Assembly (NCBI RefSeq): GCF_009765735.1
Contig: NZ_LMUW01000112.1
Coordinates: forward strand, 62,887-126,886
Length of the DNA stretch: 64,000 bases
Direction of reading: 5' to 3'
Source: Xenophilus sp. L33
GTDB taxonomy: Bacteria; Pseudomonadota; Gammaproteobacteria; Burkholderiales; Burkholderiaceae_C
Shown here: positions 28,369 through 44,077 of the stretch, in pieces
Layout of the letters: every line of letters begins with the position of its first letter
How positions within the stretch are numbered: position 1 is the first letter of the stretch
Notes under the pieces: generated by a model
Database searches by the model: none
Seen by the model: only the letters and a program-made list of their open reading frames with translations
What the model was told of the DNA's origin: nothing
Translations under genes and position numbers: made by a program

Positions 28369-30045
28369 ATGGCAGCCACACTGGATTCCAAAGGGGTTCC
28401 CCATCCGGCCCCTCGGCCGATGACGGCCGACGAGCGGAAGGTCATCTTCGCGTCGTCGCTCGGCACCGTGTTCGAGTGGTACGACTTCTTCCTCTACGGC
28501 ACCCTGGCCGCCATCATCGGGCGCCAGTTCTTCTCCAACCTCGACCCGAATTCGCAGGTCATCTTCTCGCTGCTGGCCTTCGCCGCCGGCTTCGTGGTGC
28601 GGCCCTTCGGCGCGATCGTGTTCGGCCGCTTGGGCGACATGATCGGTCGCAAGTACACCTTCCTGATCACGATCCTGATCATGGGCCTGTCGACCTTCAT
28701 CGTCGGCCTCCTGCCCAGCTACGGCACCATCGGCGTCGCCGCGCCGGTGATCCTGATCGCGCTGCGCATGCTGCAGGGCCTCGCGCTCGGCGGTGAATAC
28801 GGCGGTGCCGCCACCTACGTGGCCGAGCACGCGCCGCACGGCAAGCGCGGCGCCTACACCTCCTGGATCCAGACCACGGCGACCGCGGGCCTCTTCCTGT
28901 CGGTGCTGGTGATCCTGGGCGTTCGCACCTCGATGGGCGAGGCCGCCTTCGCCGACTGGGGCTGGCGCATTCCGTTCGTGGTGTCGGTGATCCTGCTGGC
29001 GGTGTCGGTGTGGATCCGGCTGTCGCTGTCGGAGTCGCCGGCGTTCCAGCGCATGAAGGCCGAAGGCAAGACCTCCAAGGCACCGCTGACCGAGTCGTTC
29101 GGCCAGTGGAAGAACCTGAAGATCGTGATCCTGGCGCTGCTCGGCCTCACGATGGGTCAGGCGGTGGTCTGGTACACCGGCCAGTTCTACACCCAGTTCT
29201 TCCTGACCGGCCCGCTGCAGGTCGACGGCGCGACCGGCAACGTGCTGGTGGCCCTGTCGCTCGTCATCGGCACTCCCTTCTTCGTGCTGTTCGGCGCGCT
29301 GTCCGACAAGATCGGCCGCAAGTGGATCATCATGGGCGGCCTGCTGCTCGCGATCGTCACCTATTTCCCGATCTTCCGCGCGCTGACCGAGGCGGCCAAC
29401 CCGGCGCTGGCCGTGGCGCAGGCCAACTCGAAGGTGGTCGTCACCGCCGACCCGAGCGAATGCTCGTTCCAGTTCAACCCGACCGGCGTCGCCAAGTTCA
29501 CCAGCTCGTGCGACGTCGCCAAGCAGGTGCTGGCCTCCAAGTCGGTGAGCTACGACACGGTCGACGGCACCGGCCCGGCGAAGATCGCGATCGGCGACAA
29601 GGTCATCGAGTCCTACGCCTCCAAGGGCCTGCCGCCGGATGAAGCCAAGAAGAAGGACACCGACTTCAAGGCCGCCATCTCGGCCGCGCTGAAGGACCAC
29701 GGCTACCCGACCAAGGCCGATCCGGACAAGATGAACAAGCCGCTGGTGGTGCTGCTGCTGTCGATCCTGATGATCTACGTCACCATGGTCTACGGCCCGA
29801 TCGCCGCCATGCTGGTCGAGATGTTCCCGACCCGCATCCGCTACACCTCGATGAGCCTGCCGTACCACATCGGCAACGGCTGGTTCGGCGGCCTGCTGCC
29901 CGCCGCCACGCTGGCGATCGCGGCGCAGACCGGCAACATGTACAGCGGCCTCTGGTATCCGATCGTGTTCGCGGCGATCACGCTGGTGGTGGGCTCGCTC
30001 TTCGTGCGCGAGACGAAGGACGTCGACATCTACGCGAACGACTGA
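28369..30045 (+). CDS. MHS-family MFS transporter with a large periplasmic insert
   Basis: A 558-residue symporter of the metabolite:H+ symporter (ProP/ShiA/KgtP-like) family: SLGTVFEWYDFFLYG in helix 1, GRLGDMIGRK loop, RMLQGLALGGEYGGAATYVAEHAP in helix 4 and DKIGRK before helix 9. A stretch of about 115 residues (342-457) is inserted between helices 9 and 10, on the periplasmic side, with two cysteines (CSFQFNP, SSCDVA) that may form a disulfide. ATG 28369 follows AAGGAG; an ATG at 28330 lacks this. Substrate unknown. An intrinsic terminator follows. Confidence 0.9.
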   Translation: MAATLDSKGVPHPAPRPMTADERKVIFASSLGTVFEWYDFFLYGTLAAIIGRQFFSNLDPNSQVIFSLLAFAAGFVVRPFGAIVFGRLGDMIGRKYTFLITILIMGLSTFIVGLLPSYGTIGVAAPVILIALRMLQGLALGGEYGGAATYVAEHAPHGKRGAYTSWIQTTATAGLFLSVLVILGVRTSMGEAAFADWGWRIPFVVSVILLAVSVWIRLSLSESPAFQRMKAEGKTSKAPLTESFGQWKNLKIVILALLGLTMGQAVVWYTGQFYTQFFLTGPLQVDGATGNVLVALSLVIGTPFFVLFGALSDKIGRKWIIMGGLLLAIVTYFPIFRALTEAANPALAVAQANSKVVVTADPSECSFQFNPTGVAKFTSSCDVAKQVLASKSVSYDTVDGTGPAKIAIGDKVIESYASKGLPPDEAKKKDTDFKAAISAALKDHGYPTKADPDKMNKPLVVLLLSILMIYVTMVYGPIAAMLVEMFPTRIRYTSMSLPYHIGNGWFGGLLPAATLAIAAQTGNMYSGLWYPIVFAAITLVVGSLFVRETKDVDIYAND

Positions 30046-30066
30046 TTTCCTGCCGAACGTTTGACC

Positions 30067-30103
30067 AAGGCCCCGTGCGCCATCGGCGTACGGGGCCTTT
30101 GTC
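30067..30103 (+). terminator. Rho-independent terminator after the MHS transporter
   Basis: AAGGCCCCGT (30067-30076) pairs perfectly with ACGGGGCCTT (30090-30099) around a 13-base loop, and the right arm runs into a T-rich TTTGTCCTTT stretch. It lies 22 bp after the transporter stop and before the uvrA-like gene. Confidence 0.85.
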
Positions 30104-30165
30104 CTTTGGCCGACGAGGCTGCCGACCAACTTCCTAGAATGTCTGCCCCCACCCCCAAGGCATTC

Positions 30166-35943
<5,778 letters not shown>

Positions 35944-35952
35944 GCTTTGCGG

Positions 35953-36141
35953 GGTCCGCCCGGCATGCGGTGCGGACCGTCCGACCCCGGTGTGCCGGCC
36001 CTTCGGGCTTCCTTGCGGTGCTCGCTTCAGGCGGGGTCCGCGCAAACTCGCTCCGCTCAGACATGCGCGGCCTTCTTTCCGCCTGAAGCTGCGCTCTTCA
36101 GCGGCACACAGGGGATCGGCTGGCTCGCACCGCATGCCGGG
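35953..36141. repeat. Nested palindromic extragenic repeat element
   Basis: This non-coding stretch holds several nested inverted repeats. The outer 16-bp arms CCCGGCATGCGGTGCG (35959-35974) and CGCACCGCATGCCGGG (36126-36141) are exact reverse complements. Middle arms GCTTCAGGCGG (36024-36034) and CCGCCTGAAGC (36079-36089) are also exact. Inner arms CCGCGCA and TGCGCGG (about 36038 and 36064) flank AACTCGCTCCGCTCAGACA. A further small hairpin GGTCCGC/GCGGACC sits at 35953-35978. The design resembles dispersed REP-like palindromes of Burkholderiales genomes. No gene is seen in the 274-bp gap. Confidence 0.75.
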
Positions 36142-36217
36142 CTCAGGGGCGGCGCGAGCGCTGTCGGCCTGCGGCGCTGAAGTCGGGGAAGGCCGACGAC
36201 GCGCTACGCTTGCGTCC

Positions 36218-37264
36218 ATGCTGACCCTCTACAACGACCGCCACGCACTACATCACGGCAAGCTGGAGATGTTCCGTGGCGAGCTGGTGCCTTGCTTCGA
36301 GGTGCCGGCGCGTGCGGACTTCGTGCTGCAGGCGCTGAACGACCGCGGCCTCGGTCCGGTCGAGTCGCCGGAAGACTTCGACGACGCGGCGATCGCGCGG
36401 GTCCATGCGCCGCGCTACCTGGACTTCCTGGCGCATGCCTGGGACGAATGGGTCGCGCTCGATCCGGCGAACGCGCAACGCGACGCGCTGCCTTCGTACT
36501 GGCCGATCCGCACCTTCCGATCCGACGTGCTGCCCGCGAGCTTTCCGGCGCGCATGGGGCTCTTCTCCTATGACGCCGGCACGCCGCTCACCGCAGGCAC
36601 TTGGGAGGCGGCGCGGGCGGGCGCGTGTTGCGCGTTGACTGCGGCACGTCGCGTCGCGAAGGGAGAACGCGCGGCTTTCGCGTTGACGCGGCCGCCGGGG
36701 CACCACGCGGGGCTCGACTTCTTCGGCGGCTACTGCTTCCTCAACAACGCGGCGATCGCGGCGCAGGCCCTGCGCGACGCGGGCGTCGAGCGGGTGGCGG
36801 TGCTCGACATCGACTACCACCACGGCAACGGCACGCAGGCGATCTTCTACGAGCGGGCGGACGTGCACTTCAGCAGCGTGCACGGCGATCCGCACACCGA
36901 ATATCCGTACTTCCTCGGCCATGCCGACGAGCGCGGCGCGGGCGAGGGGCTGGGCTTCAACCGCAACCTGCCGCTGGCGCGCGGGATCGGCTTCGCGGCC
37001 TGGCGTGAAGCCTTGAAGGAGGCGCTGCGCGGCATCGCGGCCTTCGGGCCGGGTGCGCTGGTGGTGTCGCTGGGGCTCGATACCTTCGCGGGCGATCCGA
37101 TCGCGGGCTTCACGCTGGCCACGCCGGACTACCTGCGCGTCGGCGAGGACCTGGCCGATGCGGGGCTGCCGACGGTGTTCGTCTTCGAGGGCGGCTACGC
37201 GGTGGCCGAGGTCGGCGTGAACGCGGTCAACGTGCTCGACGGCTTCATGCAGCGCGCCGGCTGA
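36218..37264 (+). CDS. Histone deacetylase-like amidohydrolase
   Basis: A 348-residue class II HDAC-type zinc amidohydrolase. The catalytic histidine pair is in RPPGHHAG, zinc ligands are in LDIDYHHGNGTQ (Asp and His) and in SLGLDTFAGDP (Asp), and the glycine-rich FEGGYAV near the C-terminus closes the site with its tyrosine. Bacterial relatives include acetylpolyamine amidohydrolases and acetoin-utilisation proteins; the substrate here is not evident. The ATG at 36218 starts directly with the conserved LTLYNDRHALHH opening. It follows the palindromic repeat region and is followed by slyX. Confidence 0.9.
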   Translation: MLTLYNDRHALHHGKLEMFRGELVPCFEVPARADFVLQALNDRGLGPVESPEDFDDAAIARVHAPRYLDFLAHAWDEWVALDPANAQRDALPSYWPIRTFRSDVLPASFPARMGLFSYDAGTPLTAGTWEAARAGACCALTAARRVAKGERAAFALTRPPGHHAGLDFFGGYCFLNNAAIAAQALRDAGVERVAVLDIDYHHGNGTQAIFYERADVHFSSVHGDPHTEYPYFLGHADERGAGEGLGFNRNLPLARGIGFAAWREALKEALRGIAAFGPGALVVSLGLDTFAGDPIAGFTLATPDYLRVGEDLADAGLPTVFVFEGGYAVAEVGVNAVNVLDGFMQRAG

Positions 37265-37307
37265 GCCTCGCGCGGGCGGTCCGCGCGCATTGCTGTCCAA
37301 TGGCGGC

Positions 37308-37529
37308 ATGGACAAAGATTCGCACGACGCCGAGCACCGCCTGACCGAACTCGAGATCAAGGCCAGCTACACCGAGGACCTGCTGGAGCAGCTCAACCTG
37401 CTGGTCTACCGGCAGCAGCAGCAGATCGACGCACTGGCGCAGCAGGTCGCTTCGCTGCGCCAGCAGGCGCCCGATCCGGCCTTCGGCGCGGCGCGCAACC
37501 CGCGCGACGAACTGCCGCCGCACTATTGA
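37308..37529 (+). CDS. slyX: SlyX family protein
   Basis: A 73-residue coiled-coil protein: HRLTELEIKASYTEDLLEQL forms an amphipathic heptad helix, followed by a Gln-rich second helix and the family's RDELPPHY ending. SlyX is conserved in proteobacteria but its role is unclear; in E. coli it lies next to slyD. The ATG at 37308 is chosen because the conserved helix begins soon after it. It lies 44 bp after the HDAC-like gene. Confidence 0.88.
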   Translation: MDKDSHDAEHRLTELEIKASYTEDLLEQLNLLVYRQQQQIDALAQQVASLRQQAPDPAFGAARNPRDELPPHY

Positions 37530-37600
37530 ACTTTGGGCCACAGTCCGGCAGCATGCGCCGGCCGGACACGCAAACAACCAACGATCGAGGAGAGTCAGAC

Positions 37601-38446
37601 ATGGGGAAACGGCTGCGAAGATGGGGATGGATGGCGAGCCTCGCGGCCGCCAGCGCACTCCTGGTGCCGGCCGCAACCTGGGCCGCCGAGACCGCCGCCG
37701 CGAGCGCGGCGCCGGCCGACAGCGGCGAACTGGTGGTGCATCCCTGGGTCGTGCCGCCGCCCAACTGGTCGCCCGAGGCCTACTTCACCAACCTCAAGGA
37801 CGGCGTCAACATCGAGACGCCCTTCGTCGCCAAGTTCGGCCTGTCGATGCGCGGCATCGTGCCGGCCGGCAAGACCGCGGGCACCGCCGGTCACCATCAC
37901 CTGCTGATCAACCAGCCGCTGCCGCTCGACTTCTCCAAGCCGCTGCCCTTCACCGACCAGTACATCCACTTCGGCAAGGGCCAGATGGAAACCGTGGTCG
38001 ACCTGCCGCCCGGCACCTACCAGATGCGGCTGGTGCTGGCCGACCAGGGCCACATTCCGTACTTCGTCTTCAGCAAGCCGCTCAACTTCACGGTGACCCG
38101 GCAGAACAAGGGCGTCACCGCGGCGAGCCTGCTGGGCCCGCCGCACATCGAGCTGCTGAGCCCGCTCGACCGCGCCACGGCACAGGCGCCGGTGCGGCTG
38201 CAGTTCCATGCGAGCGGCTACAACATGTCGGCCGCTTCGGCCAAGGTGCCGGAGACCGGCCACTTCCGGCTCTCGCTCGACCGTCCGGGCCAGAAGACCG
38301 AGGTGCTCGAGATGGACGGCGGCCAGACCGAGGTCTGGCTCAATCCGCCCAAGGGCGCCTACACGGCGCGGCTGGAGCTGATGAGCAACACCGCCATCGG
38401 CACCGTGATGGCGCGGGCCAAGCCGGTGAGCTTCAGCATCCAGTGA
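37601..38446 (+). CDS. DUF4399 domain periplasmic protein
   Basis: A 281-residue exported protein. Residues 1-28 form a signal peptide (basic N-terminus, hydrophobic core, cleavage near TWAAE). The central region FVAKFGLSMRGIVPAG...GHHHLLIN and YIHFGKGQMETVVDLPPGTYQMRLVLADQ is the DUF4399 domain; the His-rich loop suggests metal binding. A C-terminal beta domain (150-281) follows with ELLSPLDRATAQAPVRLQF. Function unknown. ATG 37601 has GAGGAGAG upstream. The 3' end overlaps the convergent HAD gene by 14 bp. Confidence 0.85.
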   Translation: MGKRLRRWGWMASLAAASALLVPAATWAAETAAASAAPADSGELVVHPWVVPPPNWSPEAYFTNLKDGVNIETPFVAKFGLSMRGIVPAGKTAGTAGHHHLLINQPLPLDFSKPLPFTDQYIHFGKGQMETVVDLPPGTYQMRLVLADQGHIPYFVFSKPLNFTVTRQNKGVTAASLLGPPHIELLSPLDRATAQAPVRLQFHASGYNMSAASAKVPETGHFRLSLDRPGQKTEVLEMDGGQTEVWLNPPKGAYTARLELMSNTAIGTVMARAKPVSFSIQ

Positions 38447-39239
38447 CGGCCAGCACGGCCGCGGCCACTTCGGCGAAGCCGGCGCCGCGTTCTTGCAGCG
38501 TCACGTAGCGCGGCAGTTGCGGCAGCGCGGCCTCGAAGCGCCTCACGTTGGCCACGCCGATGCTGTGCTCGAAGTGCGCGAACATCAGCGCGTCGTTGGT
38601 CGAGTCGCCGACATAGGCCCAGCGCGGCAGCTCGTCGTCCAGCCGCGCGCCCCACAACTCGCGCACGATCCAGCGCGCGCCTTCCAGCTTGTCGTGCTCG
38701 CCGTACCAGCCGTTCACGTGGATGCTGCTGACCGTGGCGTGCATGCCTTCCTGCCGCATCAGCGCGACCACCGCGGCGATGCCGGCATCGTCGAGCCGGG
38801 TGAACTCGCTGTGGTCGATCGCGATGTCGCATTCGCGGCCGGCCGAATCGGTGGCCCGGCGCGCACCCGGAATCTCGCGCTCGATGCGCGCCAGCACGGC
38901 CTGCATGCGCGCGAACTGACGCTCGCGGGTCGGCGCGTCCTGCTGGTAGCGCTTCTCGACGCGGCCGTCGCCGAGCGGCAGCAGCGCGACCGCACCGTTC
39001 TCGGCCACGATCGCGTCGACCGGCCAGACGCCGACGAATGGGAGGCTCCAGCCGACCGGCCGCCCGGTGATCGCCACCCGGCGCAGGCCGGCCGCGCGCA
39101 GCGCCGCCAATGCCGCGAGCGCATCGCCGGTGATCGCGCCTTCGGTGGTCAGCGTGTCGTCGATGTCGGTGAAGACGCCGACGAGCCCGCGCCGCGCCGC
39201 CGCCGGCCAGGCTGCGAGCGGCTGCATGCGGGCGTTCAT
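38433..39239 (-). CDS. HAD-IIB family phosphatase
   Basis: A 268-residue HAD-superfamily protein with a C2 cap of the IIB (Cof/mannosyl-3-phosphoglycerate phosphatase/trehalose-phosphatase) class. Motif I is VFTDIDDTLTTEG, motif II AITGRPVGW, the lysine motif III lies near GEHDKLEGA, and motif IV is YVGDSTNDALMF. The complete motif set suggests an active sugar-phosphatase. It is probably cotranscribed with prfC, whose stop lies 16 bp upstream of this start. Substrate unknown. Confidence 0.88.
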   Translation of the reverse strand: MNARMQPLAAWPAAARRGLVGVFTDIDDTLTTEGAITGDALAALAALRAAGLRRVAITGRPVGWSLPFVGVWPVDAIVAENGAVALLPLGDGRVEKRYQQDAPTRERQFARMQAVLARIEREIPGARRATDSAGRECDIAIDHSEFTRLDDAGIAAVVALMRQEGMHATVSSIHVNGWYGEHDKLEGARWIVRELWGARLDDELPRWAYVGDSTNDALMFAHFEHSIGVANVRRFEAALPQLPRYVTLQERGAGFAEVAAAVLAVTGC

Positions 39240-39255
39240 CGAGGCACCGACGGAA

Positions 39256-40893
39256 TCAGGCCGCGGTCTGCAGCGACAGGCCGGCGTGCTCGCGCAGCGG
39301 ATGGAAGTGGATCTTCGGGAATCGCTCCTGCGCCAGCCGCACGTCGTAGGGCGAGGTGCACAGGTAGGCCAGCGTGTTGGCGGCGTCGAGCGCCATGCGC
39401 GCCGGATAGGCATCGACGAAGGCGCGCAGTTCGGCCGGCGTGTCGGCGGTGATCCAGCGCGCGCCGGTGTACTGGCAGCCTTCGAGCCGGATGTCGGCGT
39501 CGTATTCGGCCTTCAGCCGGTGCTGCACCACCTCGAACTGCAGCTGGCCGACGGCGCCCAGCAGCATCGGGCCGCCGATCTCCGGCCGGAAGACCTGGAT
39601 CGCGCCTTCCTCGCCGAGCTGCGCGAGGCCCTGCTGAAGCTGCTTGGTGCGCAGCGGGTTCTTCAGGATCACGGTCATGAAGAGCTCGGGCGCGAAGAAG
39701 GGCAGGCCGGTGAACTGCAGCGAGGCGCCGTCGGTGATCGTGTCGCCCAGCTGCACGCCGCCGTGCGTGGTGAAGCCGACGATGTCGCCGGCATAGGCTT
39801 CTTCCACCGCCTCGCGGCGCTGGCTCATGAAGGTGACGACGCTGGTCGGCCGCAGCTCCTTGGCGGTGCGCTGCACCCGCAGCTTCATGCCCGGCGTGTA
39901 GCGGCCGGAGGCCATGCGCACGAAGGCGATGCGGTCGCGGTGGTTGGCGTCCATGTTGGCCTGCACCTTGAACACCACGCCGGCGAAGTCCTTGTCCTCG
40001 GGCTGGATCTCGCGCACCACCGGCTGCCGGTTGACCAGCGTGGTGCTGGTGCGCGACTGCGGCGAAGGCGCCAGGTCGACCAGCGCGTCGAGCACTTCCA
40101 TCACCCCGAAGTTGTTGACGCCGGAGCCGAAGAAGACGGGCGTCTGCTTGCCGGCCAGGAAGGCCTCGCGGTCCCAGCTCGGCGAGGCGCCGGTGGCCAG
40201 CTCCATGCTTTCCTCGGCGCTGTCGAATTCGCGGCCGAAGCGCTTCTGCAGCGCCTCGCGATCGGCCAGCGGCATGCGCTCGAAGTCCTGCGGCAGGCGC
40301 TCCTGGCCCGACTCGAAGACGGTCATGGCCTCGGTGCGCAGGTTGATGATGCCGCCGAAGCTCTTGCCCTGGCCGACCGGCCAGGTCATCGGCACGCAGG
40401 GCATGCCGAGCTCGCGCTCGATCTCGTCGAGCAGCTCGAGCGGCTCGCGCACCTCGCGGTCCATCTTGTTGACGAAAGTGATGATCGGCGTGTCGCGCTG
40501 GCGGCAGACCTCGATCAGCCGGCGCGTCTGCGCCTCGACGCCGTTGGCCGCGTCGATCACCATCAGCGCCGAGTCGACCGCGGTCAGCACGCGGTAGGTG
40601 TCTTCCGAGAAGTCCTTGTGGCCGGGCGTGTCGAGCAGGTTGATGACGTGGTCGCGGTAGACCATCTGCATCACCGACGAGGCCACCGAGATGCCGCGCT
40701 GCTTCTCGATCTCCATCCAGTCGGAGGTGGCGTGACGCGTCGCCTTGCGCGCCTTGACCGAGCCGGCGATCTGGATCGCGCCGGAGAACAGCAGCAGCTT
40801 CTCGGTCAGCGTGGTCTTGCCGGCGTCGGGGTGGGAAATGATGGCGAAGGTGCGCCGGCGCTGGGTTTCTTTGAGGAAGAGATCGGATGACAT
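39256..40893 (-). CDS. prfC: Peptide chain release factor 3
   Basis: A 545-residue GTPase that recycles RF1/RF2 from the ribosome after termination. G-motifs are present: SHPDAGKTTLTE (P-loop, residues 20-31), DTPGHKDF and NKMDRE; the switch I region reads ARKATRHATSDWM. Domains II and III follow to a C-terminus typical of RF3 (SPYDVRLAQERFPKI). Length and order match bacterial RF3 rather than EF-G. It is followed by the HAD-IIB gene in the same direction. Confidence 0.97.
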   Translation of the reverse strand: MSSDLFLKETQRRRTFAIISHPDAGKTTLTEKLLLFSGAIQIAGSVKARKATRHATSDWMEIEKQRGISVASSVMQMVYRDHVINLLDTPGHKDFSEDTYRVLTAVDSALMVIDAANGVEAQTRRLIEVCRQRDTPIITFVNKMDREVREPLELLDEIERELGMPCVPMTWPVGQGKSFGGIINLRTEAMTVFESGQERLPQDFERMPLADREALQKRFGREFDSAEESMELATGASPSWDREAFLAGKQTPVFFGSGVNNFGVMEVLDALVDLAPSPQSRTSTTLVNRQPVVREIQPEDKDFAGVVFKVQANMDANHRDRIAFVRMASGRYTPGMKLRVQRTAKELRPTSVVTFMSQRREAVEEAYAGDIVGFTTHGGVQLGDTITDGASLQFTGLPFFAPELFMTVILKNPLRTKQLQQGLAQLGEEGAIQVFRPEIGGPMLLGAVGQLQFEVVQHRLKAEYDADIRLEGCQYTGARWITADTPAELRAFVDAYPARMALDAANTLAYLCTSPYDVRLAQERFPKIHFHPLREHAGLSLQTAA

Positions 40894-40939
40894 GGTGCAG
40901 GGCTTTCGGGCCCGATTGTCTCAGGCGGCCGATCGACCC

Positions 40940-41563
40940 TCACATCGGTGGCTTGAACCCGTTGCGTCCCACCAGCACCGAGGTCGCGGTCGGCGCGCCG
41001 TCCTTCACCTGCGCGCTCACCACCACCTGCGCGCCCGGCACCACCAGCACGGCCGGGTCGACCGCTGGCTTGAAGGTGACGATCGGCGTGCCGTGCGGCA
41101 CGACCAGGACCTTCTCGCCGCCCGGGTACTTGAGCGTCATCTTCTGGCCGCCGTGCGCGCTCGCGCTGGCCGACTCGAGGGTCGCCACCGTGGCGTTGGT
41201 CATGGTGCCGTCGGGCACCGTGTCCCAGGGATGGAAGCCTTCGCCGGTGCCGCGCATCGACTCGGGGAACACCAGCACCTCGACCGCGCGCTGGCTGCCG
41301 TCGGGCTGCGGCGTCGCGCCTGCGCCGACGTAGCTGTCGGCCTTGACCTGCGACAGCTTGATCGGCAGCACCTCCATCACGCGCAGGCCGTCCGGACGCG
41401 CCAGGCTGACGACCTCGCCACCACGGTCCCTGACGACCAGCGACTGGGCATCGGCGTAGACGATCACGCCGTGCAGGCGCATCGACTGCGCCGCGGCGGC
41501 GAGCGGCAGCGCGCATGCGGCAGCGGCGATGAGTGAAGCGGCAAGAAGGGAGCTGCGTGTCAT
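40940..41563 (-). CDS. Secreted hypothetical protein
   Basis: A 207-residue exported protein. The ATG at 41563 opens a signal peptide (hydrophobic residues 5-24, cleavage near AAAQS). The mature protein is beta-rich; the first part (LHGVIVYADAQSLVVRDRGGEVVSL) resembles an OB-like or DUF5666-like strand pattern, and it ends in VGRNGFKPPM. I cannot assign a family with confidence. It precedes prfC on the same strand with a 46-bp gap. Confidence 0.75.
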   Translation of the reverse strand: MTRSSLLAASLIAAAACALPLAAAAQSMRLHGVIVYADAQSLVVRDRGGEVVSLARPDGLRVMEVLPIKLSQVKADSYVGAGATPQPDGSQRAVEVLVFPESMRGTGEGFHPWDTVPDGTMTNATVATLESASASAHGGQKMTLKYPGGEKVLVVPHGTPIVTFKPAVDPAVLVVPGAQVVVSAQVKDGAPTATSVLVGRNGFKPPM

Positions 41564-41661
41564 GGAGTGAACGCCGGTGGCGCCGTGAGGGAAGGGCACC
41601 CAGTCTAGGCCGATGGCGCCGCACCTGCACCGCGGCCTCCCGCAAGCGCTAAAATCGCGCG

Positions 41662-41723
41662 TTCCGAGGAGCGTTGCAGCGCCATCAGGCGTGAGGCTCG
41701 GACCATCATCGCAACCACGCTCA
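41662..41723 (+). promoter_or_regulatory. SAH riboswitch upstream of ahcY
   Basis: The element matches the S-adenosylhomocysteine riboswitch: P1 CCGAG (41664-41668) pairs with CTCGG (41697-41701), P2 is GCC/GGC around ATCA, and GAGCG-TTGC (41669-41677) forms the characteristic pseudoknot with GCAA-CCA-CGCTC (41711-41722). A TAAAAT -10-like hexamer lies just upstream at 41650. SAH binding activates expression in known members, which fits the next gene, adenosylhomocysteinase. The ahcY ribosome site is about 60 bp downstream. Confidence 0.92.
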
Positions 41724-41795
41724 TCCGCTGTGTGCCTCGCGGTGAGTCCTTCCCCCGAACCCAGCGGCTTTGTTCAAACCAGCTTTGGAGCCGAC

Positions 41796-43244
<1,449 letters not shown>

Positions 43245-43264
43245 GGCGGCGGGACAGCAGCGCT

Positions 43265-44077
43265 TTGCGCGCCGATCAACTGCTCGTCGAACGCGGCCTC
43301 GCCGCGTCGCGCTCGCAGGCCGTCCGCCTCATCGCCGGCGGCCTGCGCTGGCGCGACGGCGGCGACTGGCGCGCGGTCGGCAAGAACCGCGACGAGATCC
43401 CCGAGAGCGCCGAGTTGGAACTGCTCGACGCGGCCGAGGCGCGCTATGTCTCGCGCGGCGGCCTGAAGCTGGAGGGCGCGCTGGCGGCCACCGGCATCGC
43501 GCCGCGCGGCAAGCGCTGCCTCGACGTCGGGCAATCCACCGGCGGCTTCACCGACTGCCTGCTGCAGCAGGGCGCGGCGCGGGTGATCGGCGTCGACGTC
43601 GGCCACGGCCAGCTGCATCCGCGCATCCGCGAGGACGCGCGGGTGACCGCGGTCGAGGGCGTCAACGCGCGCACCCTGAGCGCGGACGCGTGGCAGGGCG
43701 AAGGCGAAGGCGAAGGCGAAACCGACGACGAGCCCTTCGACCTGATCGTCGGCGACCTGTCCTTCATCTCGCAGACGCTGGTGCTGCCCGCGCTGGTGCC
43801 GCTGCTGGCGCCCGAGGGCGACCTGCTGATGCTGGTCAAGCCGCAGTTCGAGCTGCAGCCGGGCCAGGTCGGCAAGGGCGGCATCGTGCGCGACGAGGCC
43901 CTGCACGCGGTGGTCGAGCGGCGCCTGCGCGATGCCTGCGCCGCGCTCGGCCTGCGGGTGCGGCACTGGCTGCCGAGCCCGATCGCCGGCGGCGACGGCA
44001 ACCGCGAATTCTTCATTCACGCCGTCCTTGGGGACGCGCTTCCAGGAGCCGGCCATGCGCCTTCCGCTCAGCTTTGA
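43265..44077 (+). CDS. TlyA-type S4/FtsJ RNA methyltransferase
   Basis: A 270-residue protein with an N-terminal S4 RNA-binding domain (RADQLLVERGLAASRSQAVRLI) and a C-terminal FtsJ-like methyltransferase (DVGQSTGGFTDCLLQQGA, VGDLSFISQTLVLP). TlyA enzymes 2'-O-methylate rRNA; some are annotated as haemolysins. The TTG at 43265 is the likely start because the S4 domain begins at the next residue and no ATG or GTG is near. A (Gly-Glu)4 run from GGCGAA repeats lies near residue 147. Being SAM-dependent, it fits beside ahcY and metF. Confidence 0.88.
   Translation: MRADQLLVERGLAASRSQAVRLIAGGLRWRDGGDWRAVGKNRDEIPESAELELLDAAEARYVSRGGLKLEGALAATGIAPRGKRCLDVGQSTGGFTDCLLQQGAARVIGVDVGHGQLHPRIREDARVTAVEGVNARTLSADAWQGEGEGEGETDDEPFDLIVGDLSFISQTLVLPALVPLLAPEGDLLMLVKPQFELQPGQVGKGGIVRDEALHAVVERRLRDACAALGLRVRHWLPSPIAGGDGNREFFIHAVLGDALPGAGHAPSAQL

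Noticed and set aside
43699..43722. GGCGAA hexamer repeat in tlyA as a phase-variable tract
   Set aside because: Only about four imperfect units and a multiple of three, so slippage would add Gly-Glu pairs without breaking the frame.
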